This document shows positions 8,496 to 16,913 of a stretch of DNA of 64,000 nucleotides, piece by piece. Numbering within the stretch: the stretch's first letter is position 1; each line of letters opens with the position of its first letter. Where the stretch lies: positions 1,364,001 through 1,428,000 of the forward strand of contig NC_017737.1 in NCBI RefSeq assembly GCF_000259255.1, given 5' to 3'. Origin of the DNA: Helicobacter cetorum MIT 00-7128 (GTDB lineage: Bacteria; Campylobacterota; Campylobacteria; Campylobacterales; Helicobacteraceae). The notes under the pieces are model-generated. The model was not told the origin of the DNA. It saw nothing but the letters and a program-made list of their open reading frames with translations, and did no database searches. The position numbers and the translations under genes are program-made.

Positions 8496-9457
8496 AATGG
8501 CACTTCACTTTGCAACATCTCTTGACTAAAAAATTCTTCTATGCTCTCTCGCATGCTTTTTATCTCTGTAAGGGTATTGACACAATTACGAAAAGCACTC
8601 GCCCCCATTTCACCCTTAGCATAAGCATGCAAATTCTTCCTAAACATCACCACCCCCCTTTCTCCATAAAACTCCACCATTTTATCAAAATGCTCCAAAA
8701 CCAAGTCTTTTTTCACTACGGCTGGTAACTCGGTGGTATTATTTCTAATTTGCCAAAATATCCAAGGGGCTCTTAAAGCTGCTCGCCCTATCATCAGCCC
8801 ATTAGCATTAGTCTTTTTTAACACTTCAAAAGCTTTTTTAACGCTGTCAATTTCGCCATTTGCCATAACAGGCACTTTTAAAATTTCTTTCATTAAAGCA
8901 ATGCTTTCATAATCAATCTTATCTTTTTGATACCTATCACTTCGTGTTCTTCCATGCACGACTACATAATCAATCGGAGCATCATTTAAAGCCTGAGCGA
9001 TTTCTGTAGGGATTTTTTTATCAAAGCCTAAACGCACTTTCACGCTTGTGATTTTTTTAGTCGTGTTTTCTCTAATAATTTTTAAGAGTTTTACAAGATG
9101 ATTCAAATCTTTTAATAACCCGCTACCATTACCATGATTAGCCACTTTAGGTGCTGGACAACCGCAATTAAAATCAATCCCACTTACATGTCCTAAGGCA
9201 TTGATTTTTTCAACCGCTTCTTTAACAACACTTTCTTTAGAGCCTGAAATTTGTGCCATAAAGTTGTCTTCTAGGCTAGATTTTTCTAACATCTTAGAAG
9301 TCTTATCAAACGCATACACGAGCGAATGCGAACTAACCATTTCACTTGTCGTAACATCTACGCCAAATTTTTTCACCACACTTCTAAAAGGCAAGTCTGT
9401 ATAACCAGCCAAGGGGGCTAAAAAAAGCCATTTTTTAGGATTATTCTTAAAGTCCAT
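8465..9457 (-). CDS. dusB: tRNA-dihydrouridine synthase
   Basis: A 330-residue FMN-dependent enzyme that reduces uridine to dihydrouridine in tRNA. The N-terminal LAPLAGYTDLPFR, the FNCGCPAPKV motif with the catalytic Cys, KVRLGF, VVHGRTR, VMANGEI and IGRAALRAPWIF are all classical Dus family elements of the TIM barrel. The length is normal. Which Dus subfamily applies cannot be settled by eye, and DusB-like is the usual bacterial assignment. The last codons overlap the outer-membrane protein start. Confidence 0.9.
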   Translation of the reverse strand: MDFKNNPKKWLFLAPLAGYTDLPFRSVVKKFGVDVTTSEMVSSHSLVYAFDKTSKMLEKSSLEDNFMAQISGSKESVVKEAVEKINALGHVSGIDFNCGCPAPKVANHGNGSGLLKDLNHLVKLLKIIRENTTKKITSVKVRLGFDKKIPTEIAQALNDAPIDYVVVHGRTRSDRYQKDKIDYESIALMKEILKVPVMANGEIDSVKKAFEVLKKTNANGLMIGRAALRAPWIFWQIRNNTTELPAVVKKDLVLEHFDKMVEFYGERGVVMFRKNLHAYAKGEMGASAFRNCVNTLTEIKSMRESIEEFFSQEMLQSEVPLWVELNQKSV

Positions 9458-9560
9458 AAATTCTCGTATTAAAGTTTTTTGTTATATTGACACAATCAAG
9501 GTTAAAAGTGCTTTAAAAAAATTATAGCCATTTAAAAGCATTGCCTAAAAAGAAAGATAA

Positions 9561-9588
9561 GTTTTGGGCTTTAGCCCACTTCAAAACA
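9561..9588 (-). terminator. Probable terminator of the 69-residue gene
   Basis: On the minus strand a TGGGC / GCCCA stem with flanking complementary GTTTTG / CAAAAC is followed by a T-rich stretch (CTTTCTTTTT). It lies just beyond the stop at 9607. Confidence 0.5.
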
Positions 9589-9606
9589 ACAATTCAAAGC
9601 GATAAG

Positions 9607-9816
9607 TTATTTTGAAGAAACTTTTTTATCAAAAATGAGAAGTGCCACTTCCACCATTCTCCATTCATACATATAATTAACAAACTTTATATCTCTAAGA
9701 TGATAGCCACGCTGTTCTGCAATTCCTATCGTTGTATTAATTTTACTCTCAATACTGCTCCCTTCCATAAACTCTGTACGACACTCTATACGCTCAATAT
9801 AAGTTTCATTATTCAT
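9607..9816 (-). CDS. Small conserved-looking hypothetical protein (69 aa)
   Basis: I start at ATG 9816 because TAGGAGATTA lies just upstream. The longer frame from 9840 has no ribosome site. The sequence begins MNNETYIERIECRTEF and has the pattern strand-helix-strand-strand: INTTIGIAEQRGYHLRDIKF followed by WRMVEVALLIFDKK. The layout recalls short Cse60-like or dodecin-size proteins, but I do not recognise the family and give no function. It has no signal peptide or membrane segment. It stands alone between cca and dus, with its own terminator. Confidence 0.65.
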   Translation of the reverse strand: MNNETYIERIECRTEFMEGSSIESKINTTIGIAEQRGYHLRDIKFVNYMYEWRMVEVALLIFDKKVSSK

Positions 9817-9873
9817 TATTAATCTCCTATTTTTTATCAAATCAAGCTTGATTATAACACAACAGCATTTAAA

Positions 9874-11046
9874 TCAATATCTACTTTTAACCCACTCAAT
9901 AAGAAATTCCAAAGAATTACTTTTAGGGCTAATTATCACTAGGTCTAAGCATTTTTCTAAAATTTCGCCTATTTTTTTATTTTGATAGCCTAAACTTTTG
10001 AGTGTATCGCCCTTAAGAACTAGGTGTTCTTTTTTAAAAGGCTCGTTTAAATTTAACACTTCATTAAACAAGTATTTGATTTTTAAGGCATGTTTGTAGT
10101 TTTCTAAAAAATAAAATTCTAAGGCTAGATTAAAAGACTCTAAATCATAGTCTTTTAATAAAAATTTTAACTCTGTTTTATTATGGATATTTAAAAAGGC
10201 TTTGTGGCATTCTTTAGCTTTAGCAAATAAAGTGCAAGTTTTCTTAGGGTAGCGTAAATTTTCTAAACTCTGTTGGTGCTTAAAAAACCCTAGCAACCTT
10301 AACTCTAAATTTAAATTAGCTCCTTTTAAAAACTCTAAATTTTCTATTTTCTCTTCAATCACTAATTCAAAAATCTCTTTAAACTCTTTTATAACTTCAT
10401 AGGCATTTTTCCCCATAAGAAGTTTGTTTAATTCGCTTTGCAAGCGTTCTTTTGAAAGGTGTTTTAACAAATCCTTACACTCAAAAATGGCTATTTGAGT
10501 GTTTTTCTCTATTTTAAATCCTAAGCTCGCACTAAATCTTAACGCCCTTAAAATCCTTAAAGCGTCTTCATAAAAACGCTTTTTAGCTTCACCCACACAC
10601 TTAATCTCTTGATTTTTAATTGCAATTTGTCCCTTAAAAGGGTCAATAAACCCTTTTGTAGGGCTATAAGCTATGGCATTCATACTAAAATCACGCCGTT
10701 TTAAATCTTCTATCAAGCTATTGCTAAAAGCTAATTTTTTAGGCTTTCTGTGCTTGATATGCCCCTTTTCAATTCTAAAAGTCGTGATTTCATAGCCTTT
10801 ATTGTTTTTAAAGGCTGTAAGTGTGCCGTGTTTGATACCGGTTTCTAGCACTTTAAAATGGTGTTTCAATAAGATTTCTTTACTTTCACTAGGCTTGGCA
10901 TTTGTAGTTAGGTCATAATCTTTAGGCATAATTCCCATTAAATTATCACGCACACACCCCCCTACCAAATAAAGCTCGTAAGGGGATTTTTCATAAAGAT
11001 TAAACAGCTCTTTTATTTCCTTGTCTAACTCAAACACGCTTATCAC
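9874..11046 (-). CDS. cca: CCA-adding tRNA nucleotidyltransferase / poly(A) polymerase family
   Basis: A 390-residue class II nucleotidyltransferase. The head domain shows LVGGCVRDNLMG and the metal-binding DYDLTT, then GTLTAF and RRDFSMNAIAY, and the neck motif RILRALRFSASLGF. These elements add or repair the 3' CCA of tRNAs. H. pylori has one such gene, often labelled pcnB. A poly(A) polymerase cannot be excluded, but a single family member in a small genome is expected to be the CCA enzyme. It is divergent from queC with 53 bp between starts. Confidence 0.9.
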   Translation of the reverse strand: MISVFELDKEIKELFNLYEKSPYELYLVGGCVRDNLMGIMPKDYDLTTNAKPSESKEILLKHHFKVLETGIKHGTLTAFKNNKGYEITTFRIEKGHIKHRKPKKLAFSNSLIEDLKRRDFSMNAIAYSPTKGFIDPFKGQIAIKNQEIKCVGEAKKRFYEDALRILRALRFSASLGFKIEKNTQIAIFECKDLLKHLSKERLQSELNKLLMGKNAYEVIKEFKEIFELVIEEKIENLEFLKGANLNLELRLLGFFKHQQSLENLRYPKKTCTLFAKAKECHKAFLNIHNKTELKFLLKDYDLESFNLALEFYFLENYKHALKIKYLFNEVLNLNEPFKKEHLVLKGDTLKSLGYQNKKIGEILEKCLDLVIISPKSNSLEFLIEWVKSRY

Positions 11047-11099
11047 TCTTCAATTTTCTTTGTGTTATTATATCTCTTTAGTTTTTTTAAGGAATTTTT

Positions 11100-11777
11100 A
11101 TGAAACAAGAAATTTGCGTTTTAAGCTTTAGTGGCGGACAAGATAGCACTACTCTAGCTGTATGGGCAACAAAGCACTTCAAAAAAGTCTATTTAGTAGG
11201 ATTTGATTATGCACAAAAACACTCTATAGAATTAGAATGTGCTACAAAAATCGCTTCTCTTTTACAACTTCCCTATGAAATCATCAAATTAGATTTTTTA
11301 GAAAGTATCACACACTCCGCCCTTTTTAAAAGCTCTAAGGATTTAATAAAAAATTCACACACCCAGCATAAAGACTTACCCAGCTCTTTTGTGCCTAATC
11401 GTAATGCGATTTTTATCACACTTTTACATTCTTACGCTCAAAAACTAGGGGCTAGTAACATTGCCTTAGGGGTTTCACAAGCGGATTTTAGTGGCTACCC
11501 TGATTGTAAAGAAGATTTTATTAAAAGTATAGAAAATTCACTTAATCTAGGCTCAAATACCCATATCACTATTCATACCCCCCTAATGTTTTTGACTAAA
11601 GCACAAGAATTTCAAATGGCTAAAGATTTAGGAATCTTAGATTTAATCATTAAAGAAACGCACACTTGCTATCATGGCGAGCGAAAGACTTTGCATGCTT
11701 ATGGTTATGGTTGCAATGAATGCCCCGCATGCAAATTAAGAAAAAAAGGCTATGAAGAGTTTCAATCAAACTTATAA
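11100..11777 (+). CDS. queC: 7-cyano-7-deazaguanine synthase
   Basis: The 225-residue protein converts 7-carboxy-7-deazaguanine to preQ0 with ATP and ammonia in queuosine synthesis. The PP-loop [12 protein letters not shown] is at residues 9-20. The zinc site is [10 protein letters not shown] near the C-terminus together with the upstream Cys in [15 protein letters not shown] is another QueC hallmark. AAGGAATTTTT precedes the ATG. The gene is next to cca, as in H. pylori. Confidence 0.95.
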   Translation: MKQEICVLSFSGGQDSTTLAVWATKHFKKVYLVGFDYAQKHSIELECATKIASLLQLPYEIIKLDFLESITHSALFKSSKDLIKNSHTQHKDLPSSFVPNRNAIFITLLHSYAQKLGASNIALGVSQADFSGYPDCKEDFIKSIENSLNLGSNTHITIHTPLMFLTKAQEFQMAKDLGILDLIIKETHTCYHGERKTLHAYGYGCNECPACKLRKKGYEEFQSNL

Positions 11778-11853
11778 TTAAAGATTAATTAAAATTAAAT
11801 CAAGCCAAAATGTGCTACATTTATTTAAATTTTTAATACCATTAGGAAATGTT

Positions 11854-12288
11854 ATGTTGCACACAAATGATAACCATAAAAAAGTGTTTTTTAATCGCAC
11901 AAACTCTAAAGATTTAAGATTGCAAGAATGGCTAGTTAAAGGAGGACTTACGCTAAGCACTTGGTGTTTAGCATATGCCCTAAGTGCTTGTGGGGCGAAT
12001 GTGCCTGTAGAAGAAGTGGTAATCAAAGACCCCAAAGAGACTAAAGCCCAAGAAGTCGCTAGAGAAGAAAAAGCCATAGCCCAAGAAAATGCCACTATTG
12101 ATGCACACACCACTCCTACCATTAATCATTTTAATAATTATGGCTCTTTAAATGGCTTTTACAATTCCCAAGACAATCTTAATTCCCCCATGCAAAATGG
12201 AATGTATGGGGGCTATTACATGCCCTATGGCATGATGCCTTATGGCTATGGCATGATGCCCGGATATTTCCCCTATTCTTTCTATTGA
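11854..12288 (+). CDS. Putative lipoprotein with Met/Tyr/Gly-rich tail
   Basis: I start at ATG 11854, preceded by AGGAAATGTT. The earlier in-frame start at 11812 lacks such a site. The 144-residue product has an unusually long basic N-terminus of about 28 residues, then a hydrophobic stretch ending in YALSAC, which reads as a lipobox (L-S-A-C) with the lipidated Cys near residue 45. A charged linker (PVEEVVIKDPKETKAQEVAR) follows. The C-terminus repeats GMM, PYG and GYY steps and ends in YFPYSFY. I do not recognise a family. It is likely anchored in the outer membrane; the function is unknown. Confidence 0.7.
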   Translation: MLHTNDNHKKVFFNRTNSKDLRLQEWLVKGGLTLSTWCLAYALSACGANVPVEEVVIKDPKETKAQEVAREEKAIAQENATIDAHTTPTINHFNNYGSLNGFYNSQDNLNSPMQNGMYGGYYMPYGMMPYGYGMMPGYFPYSFY

Positions 12289-12371
12289 TACTTAATGCCC
12301 CCATACTTCTTTGGCGAAGTTTGGGCAACTATTTTTGTTTAATAGATTAATAAAGTTCTATCAAAAAGAAT

Positions 12372-12416
12372 AAGCTTATAAGGCTTTTTATAAAAATGCC
12401 TCAAGTTTATAAGCTT
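12372..12416. terminator. Large hairpin between convergent genes
   Basis: AAGCTTATAA (12372) pairs with TTATAAGCTT (12407). Inside, AGGC pairs with GCCT and TTTTTA with TAAAAA. It covers the stop of the minus-strand gene ending at 12388 and lies beyond the plus-strand lipoprotein gene, so it could stop both transcripts. Confidence 0.5.
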
Positions 12417-13401
12417 TATGGTGATTTTTTAAGTCCATGTAAGCATTTAATAGAGCGTATTCTTCAAAAGGTAAAGTAGCTAAACGCTCTTTGGCTAGGT
12501 CATTCATCTCTAGTTCTAACAACACAAATAAAAACGCCTTTTGGGCTTGTTCATCTTCATCGCTTAAAAATTCAAAAAATTTGAACCACTTATCAGGAAT
12601 CAAAAAGCTCTGTGCCATTTGAGCAAGACGCAAGTAATCGTTTTTATCATAATGCACTTCAAGACATAATTGTGATATTTTTGAAACATCTAACGCAAGA
12701 TTTTTTTCAAAAAAAGCCTTTAAAAAATGGCGCACACATTCCTTATCCAAAAATCCTTGCATTAAATTTAAAGCTTTTAAAATTTCTTTTTCACTCCCCT
12801 TTTGAGTGATTTCTATAAAAGCATAACGGCGTAAATCTAAGGGAATTTGCTCGTTTTTAAGGGTCTCTAGTGCGTTTTTGAGGTCATGCTGAATAAGAGC
12901 AACTAGGCGTTTAGGAAAATACGCATGCTCATAAGAAAGGGTGTGTTTGGCATGTTCTTTAGGCTCTTTTAACTCGCCATTTTCAATATTTTGATAATGC
13001 GAAAAAAGGTTATCCACCTTTTCACATCCGCTTGTAGGCGTATTTAAATCCGCCTTTAAATCATAACGAGCTAGAATTTGAGAAAGATTTTCCATATACT
13101 TATTAGCAAACTTGGTTTTTAAAAAAGTTTTTTGAGTGTCTTGTGCCATAATTTGGTTAAGCAATTTTTCAAAATCTTGTTTTTCACGCCAAGAGCGGAT
13201 TTTATTACTTGCATTATGCTTGAATAAAAACACCCATGACAAAAATGCAAATGCCCCTAAAACCCCCATAAGCCATATAGCAATAGGCAAATTAATGCTC
13301 TTAGTCCCCATATTAAAGGTAAAAGAATGCGAATCTATGCTATAGACAAACACTCCAAAACCTACGATAAATAAAAACGCAAATACAATATAATAGCGCA
13401 T
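12388..13401 (-). CDS. Conserved membrane-anchored hypothetical protein with helical repeat body
   Basis: A 337-residue protein with two N-terminal membrane segments (IVFAFLFIVGFGVFVYS and the LMGVLGAFAFLSWVFLF region, about residues 4-22 and 43-62). A long soluble alpha-helical part rich in Leu, Lys and Glu follows, with TPR-like spacing. The topology resembles HemY-like proteins, but no family motif is clear. The neighbouring rlmH and accD in the same direction match the H. pylori order, where this position holds a conserved integral membrane protein. No function is assigned. Confidence 0.75.
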   Translation of the reverse strand: MRYYIVFAFLFIVGFGVFVYSIDSHSFTFNMGTKSINLPIAIWLMGVLGAFAFLSWVFLFKHNASNKIRSWREKQDFEKLLNQIMAQDTQKTFLKTKFANKYMENLSQILARYDLKADLNTPTSGCEKVDNLFSHYQNIENGELKEPKEHAKHTLSYEHAYFPKRLVALIQHDLKNALETLKNEQIPLDLRRYAFIEITQKGSEKEILKALNLMQGFLDKECVRHFLKAFFEKNLALDVSKISQLCLEVHYDKNDYLRLAQMAQSFLIPDKWFKFFEFLSDEDEQAQKAFLFVLLELEMNDLAKERLATLPFEEYALLNAYMDLKNHHKAYKLEAFL

Positions 13402-13412
13402 TACAACGCCTC

Positions 13413-13865
13413 CTATTTATGATATGGGTGCTGATAAATGATACTTAAAGCCCGATAGATTTGTTCACATAACACAACTTTAGCCACTTCATGGCTAAAA
13501 GTCATCTCACTCAAGCTCCAAGTCTCGCAACGCCTTAAAAAATTCTCTTCAAACCCGTATGCTCCAGCAATAAAAAAATTAATATTAAGTGTATCTTGCA
13601 AAATTTTGCTAAACACATGGCTACTACCCCTTTTACCTCTAGGGTGTAAGGCAATATTTTTTGCTTTAGGGTTAAGATATGGCTCAAAAACTAAAGAATA
13701 AGAATTTTGAGCTAACTCTTTAGAAACCTTTTGTGCGTTTAGCACTGATTTGGGAAGTAAATCTATCAATTCTAATTCGCAAGAAAATTGCTTACATTGT
13801 TTTTTATAAGTTTCAAGCAACTCTATAGATGAACCTTTGGTAATAGAATACACCACGCAACGCAT
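13413..13865 (-). CDS. rlmH: 23S rRNA pseudouridine-1915 N3-methyltransferase
   Basis: A 150-residue SPOUT methyltransferase. The C-terminal knot is seen in FFIAGAYGFEE followed by the WSLSEMTFSHEVAKVVLCEQIYRA region. The usual end (L.EQIYRA) and the Tyr/His-containing tail YHPYHK agree with RlmH, which normally ends ...HPYH(R/K). It methylates the pseudouridine in helix 69 of the large ribosomal subunit. It lies 11 bp after accD, in one unit. Confidence 0.9.
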   Translation of the reverse strand: MRCVVYSITKGSSIELLETYKKQCKQFSCELELIDLLPKSVLNAQKVSKELAQNSYSLVFEPYLNPKAKNIALHPRGKRGSSHVFSKILQDTLNINFFIAGAYGFEENFLRRCETWSLSEMTFSHEVAKVVLCEQIYRALSIIYQHPYHK

Positions 13866-13876
13866 TAAAAAATCCC

Positions 13877-14746
13877 CTAAAAACCCTTTATATTCGCATG
13901 TGTAGTCATTGCAATCAAATCGCTTATGGTTTTACGCAAATCTTTTCTATGCACAATCATATCAATTAAGCCATGCTCTAATAAAAACTCAGCCGTTTGA
14001 AAGCCCTCTGGTAAATCTGCTCCAATGGTTTGCTTAATCACTCTAGCTCCAGCAAAGCCAATCATTGCTCCAGGTTCTGCAATAATCAAATCCCCTAAAA
14101 ATGCAAAAGACGCACTAACTCCCCCAAAAGTAGGGTCGCTCAATAACGAAATAAAAGGCAATTTAGCCTCACTAAGTCTATTTAGAGCCGCACTTGTTTT
14201 TGCCATTTGCATTAAAGAATAAGTGGATTCTTGCATTCTAGCACCCCCACTTGCTGAAACAATTAAGAGTGCTTCTCTTTTAGCAACCGCCCTATTGATA
14301 GCTCGCACGATTTTTTCCCCCTCAACTGAGCCTAAACTCCCCCCCATAAAGCTAAAATCAAACACCACAATTTGCAAAGGCATGCGATTGATTGTAGCCT
14401 CACCACTAATAACTGAGCTAGGACGACCCGTCTTAGTCTCATACTTTTTAACTCGTTGCTTATAACTCTCTTTATCTACGAAATTAAGAGGGTCATTAGG
14501 ACGCAATTCCTTATCAAACTCTTCAAAGCTCCCTGCATCGCACAAAAACTCCAAACGCTCCATAGCATTCATACGAAAATGATAATGGCATTTCAAGCAC
14601 ACATGATTTTTAGAAAACACTTCCTTATAATACATCAAAGCATAACACTTAGGGCATTTAATCCAATGCGTTGGTTGCTCATTTTTACTTGGTGCTTTTC
14701 GCAATTTATCTATTTTAAAATTCTTAAAGAAGTCTGCAAAGCCCAT
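13877..14746 (-). CDS. accD: Acetyl-CoA carboxylase carboxyltransferase subunit beta
   Basis: The 289-residue partner of AccA. An N-terminal four-Cys zinc finger is visible: WIKCPKCYALMYY at about residues 28-40 and VCLKCHYHF near 50. The carboxyltransferase domain shows SGEATINRMPLQI, FMGGSLGSVEGEKI, SASGGARMQE and the FAGARVIKQT segment. The length is normal. It sits apart from accA, as is usual in this genus. Confidence 0.97.
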   Translation of the reverse strand: MGFADFFKNFKIDKLRKAPSKNEQPTHWIKCPKCYALMYYKEVFSKNHVCLKCHYHFRMNAMERLEFLCDAGSFEEFDKELRPNDPLNFVDKESYKQRVKKYETKTGRPSSVISGEATINRMPLQIVVFDFSFMGGSLGSVEGEKIVRAINRAVAKREALLIVSASGGARMQESTYSLMQMAKTSAALNRLSEAKLPFISLLSDPTFGGVSASFAFLGDLIIAEPGAMIGFAGARVIKQTIGADLPEGFQTAEFLLEHGLIDMIVHRKDLRKTISDLIAMTTHANIKGF

Positions 14747-14794
14747 TCTCTTCCTTATTTTGCAGTTTTTATCAAATTGTATCTAAGTTTTGCT

Positions 14795-14800
14795 TATAAT
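14795..14800 (+). promoter_or_regulatory. -10 element for the recO-like gene
   Basis: TATAAT preceded by TGCT lies 29 bp before ATG 14829 and inside the longer frame starting at 14790. This supports the shorter start. Confidence 0.6.
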
Positions 14801-14828
14801 TAGGGTAAAAATAGCTTTAAGAGTGGAT

Positions 14829-15443
14829 ATGCAAGGATTTCTTTTAGAAACAAGAAGTATAAAAGATGAAGATTTAATCGTTTCTGTTATCACAGAGAGC
14901 GAATTAAAAACCCTATATCGTTTCTATGGCAAACGCCATAGTATTCTAAATGTTGGGCGCAAAATTGATTTTGAAGAAGAAAATGATGATAAATTTTTGC
15001 CTAAATTAAGAAATGTCTTACATTTAGGCTACTTATGGGAAAGAGAAATGGAGCGCTTGTATTATTGGCAACGCTTTTGTGTGCTACTTAAAAAGCACTT
15101 AGAAGGCGTGCATAACCTAGATAGAATCTATTTTGATACTTTAGATAAAGGCGCTATTAAGCTTTCTAAACAGCATCCCTTAAGAGTTATGTTAGAAATG
15201 CATGCGATTCTTTTAGATTTTGAGGGGCGTGCACAAATAGAGGGGACATGTTTTTTATGCGAAGAGCAACTTAAAGAAGATGTAGCTTTAGCGCAAGGAT
15301 TTGTTCTAGCACACCCACATTGTCTTAAGTCTAAAAGTTTTAAACTAGAAAAAATAGAACGCTTATTTCGCACTCAAAGTAGCATTCATTTAGAAATACA
15401 TGAGTTAGAAGAATTATGGCGCACACTTAATCTAGGGTTTTAA
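14829..15443 (+). CDS. recO: RecO-like recombination protein
   Basis: About 204 residues starting MQGFLLETRSIKDEDLIVSV, which is the RecO OB-fold entry pattern. The body then has helical segments and a FLCEEQ / AHPHC pair that recalls the RecO zinc site, though reduced. RecO loads RecA on SSB-coated DNA together with RecR. ATG 14829 is chosen because the TATAAT lies inside the longer frame. pncC follows 12 bp downstream, so the two form an operon. The protein is shorter than E. coli RecO, which is normal in Campylobacterota. Confidence 0.75.
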   Translation: MQGFLLETRSIKDEDLIVSVITESELKTLYRFYGKRHSILNVGRKIDFEEENDDKFLPKLRNVLHLGYLWEREMERLYYWQRFCVLLKKHLEGVHNLDRIYFDTLDKGAIKLSKQHPLRVMLEMHAILLDFEGRAQIEGTCFLCEEQLKEDVALAQGFVLAHPHCLKSKSFKLEKIERLFRTQSSIHLEIHELEELWRTLNLGF

Positions 15444-15455
15444 AAAGGATAAAAA

Positions 15456-16112
15456 ATGAAATTTAAATTTTTAAATATGGATAATGAAAGCGGTTTTATT
15501 TTGATTCAAAATGAATTAAAAAAACTTAATATTCAAGCTGAAGTGAGCAAAAATTTTATTGAACTTAAGGGTGAAAATATTCCTATAGCTAAAAACTACC
15601 TTCAAACGCTTTTTGGCGATAATATTTTAGAATTAGATTCTCAAAATAAAGGCGTAAGCTGTTTATTAGAACGATTAAAAAATTTAGATTCAAAAGTAGC
15701 TGTCGCAGAGAGTTGCACAGGTGGGCTACTATCTTATGCTTTTAGCTCAGTTAGTGGGGCATCAGCGGTGTTTATGGGGGGTATTGTATGCTATGATGAA
15801 GAAGTTAAGCAAAATTTATTAAAGGTTAATGCCACTACCCTAAAGGCCTTTAGTGTTTATAGTGAAGAATGCGTTAAGGAAATGCTTATAGGCGTATTTT
15901 TAAATTTTAAAGTTCATTACGCCCTAGCTATTAGTGGGGTAGCTGGCCCTAATGGAGGCAATAGTGCTAATCCGGTTGGCACGGTGTATATTGGGGCTCA
16001 AAAAATTAATACTCCCCCACTCATTGAGCGTTGCTTTTTTCAAGGCAATAGAGAAGAAATCCAAAAAGAAAGCGTAGAGCATGCCTTAAACATGCTTGCT
16101 AGGATTTTATGA
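15456..16112 (+). CDS. pncC: CinA C-terminal-type nicotinamide-nucleotide amidase
   Basis: 218 residues. The C-terminal 150 residues form the CinA amidase domain: VAVAESCTGGLLSYAFSSV, SAVFMGGIVCYDEEVKQNLL, SVYSEECVKEM, AISGVAGPNGG and NPVGTVYIGA. The enzyme deamidates nicotinamide mononucleotide to NaMN in pyridine nucleotide salvage. About 70 extra N-terminal residues have no clear match and are not the full COG1058 domain of long CinA proteins. AAAAGGAT precedes ATG 15456. Confidence 0.88.
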   Translation: MKFKFLNMDNESGFILIQNELKKLNIQAEVSKNFIELKGENIPIAKNYLQTLFGDNILELDSQNKGVSCLLERLKNLDSKVAVAESCTGGLLSYAFSSVSGASAVFMGGIVCYDEEVKQNLLKVNATTLKAFSVYSEECVKEMLIGVFLNFKVHYALAISGVAGPNGGNSANPVGTVYIGAQKINTPPLIERCFFQGNREEIQKESVEHALNMLARIL

Positions 16113-16320
16113 TTATTAAATAGAATTTCTTAACATGATTAACAATAAGATATAAAATTACTCAAATTTTATTAAAAACTCTTTTTGTTTTTGATTGGCT
16201 AATATCTTAGAAAATCAAGATAGTTTATCAACACAATATCTAAAAATGTTTTATGATAATAAAAACTGAAATCTATTTAGGGGTATTCTTATTAAAACTA
16301 TAAGGGGATACTTTTTAGCT

Positions 16321-16360
16321 ACTTTAGACTTAAGCTTATCTTTAGTCTAAAGTAAAATTT
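16321..16360. terminator. Hairpin between convergent pncC and dmpI
   Basis: ACTTTAGACT (16321) pairs perfectly with AGTCTAAAGT (16344), followed on the plus strand by AAAATTTTTG. It lies in the 280-bp gap between two converging genes, which fits transcription stop in either direction. Confidence 0.6.
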
Positions 16361-16391
16361 TTGATAATCGGTATCTACAAAAAGAATATTT

Positions 16392-16604
16392 TTAAGACTT
16401 TGCTTTCTGTCTTAAATTATGAATGCTCTCACCCCCAAGCCCATAATTATTCGCATCAACTTCATCTATAAGCACAACAATAGAGGCTCTGTTTTTATTC
16501 AACACTTTCACCATTAAATCCGTTGCCCCTTCAATAAGTTGCTTTTTTTGCTCTGTTGTAGGCTGTCCATCTTCTGGCACAAGTTTGATATTGATAAATG
16601 GCAT
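16392..16604 (-). CDS. dmpI: 4-oxalocrotonate tautomerase family protein
   Basis: A 70-residue protein of the 4-OT family. Pro follows the initiator Met (MPFINIKLV), giving the catalytic N-terminal proline after processing. The helix KKQLIEGATDLMVKVL and the beta-rich ASIVVLIDEV follow, then the usual Asn/Tyr/Gly segment. The length matches the short 4-OT class known from H. pylori. The natural substrate is unknown. Confidence 0.92.
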   Translation of the reverse strand: MPFINIKLVPEDGQPTTEQKKQLIEGATDLMVKVLNKNRASIVVLIDEVDANNYGLGGESIHNLRQKAKS

Positions 16605-16913
16605 AAAATCTCCTTGTATTTAAAATATTTAAACTATAGCAACTTTATTTTAACCCCCCTAAAAATCAAAAGAAAATTTCTAATAACCCAAAAAAATTTG
16701 TTACCTTTACATCATTTGAGATTTTGTAATAGAAGTTTCTAATTTTTTTGGATTTTAATATTTATCTTGTTAAAATGAGTTGTTTTACTTTTAATTAAAA
16801 AGTCATTTTCGTATAGAATGATAAAAGCAAATCCCAAACAAAAAGTAAAAAATGTATGCATTAATTTTTTATAAAATATTAATGGTTCTTTTAAAATTTA
16901 TAAAAGGTCTTCA
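16605..16913. other. Divergent promoter region between dmpI and the R-M system
   Basis: About 310 bp, very AT-rich. A TATAAA-type element near 16870 and AAAAGGTC just before ATG 16914 probably serve the R-M operon. No other gene or RNA structure was recognised. Confidence 0.45.
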
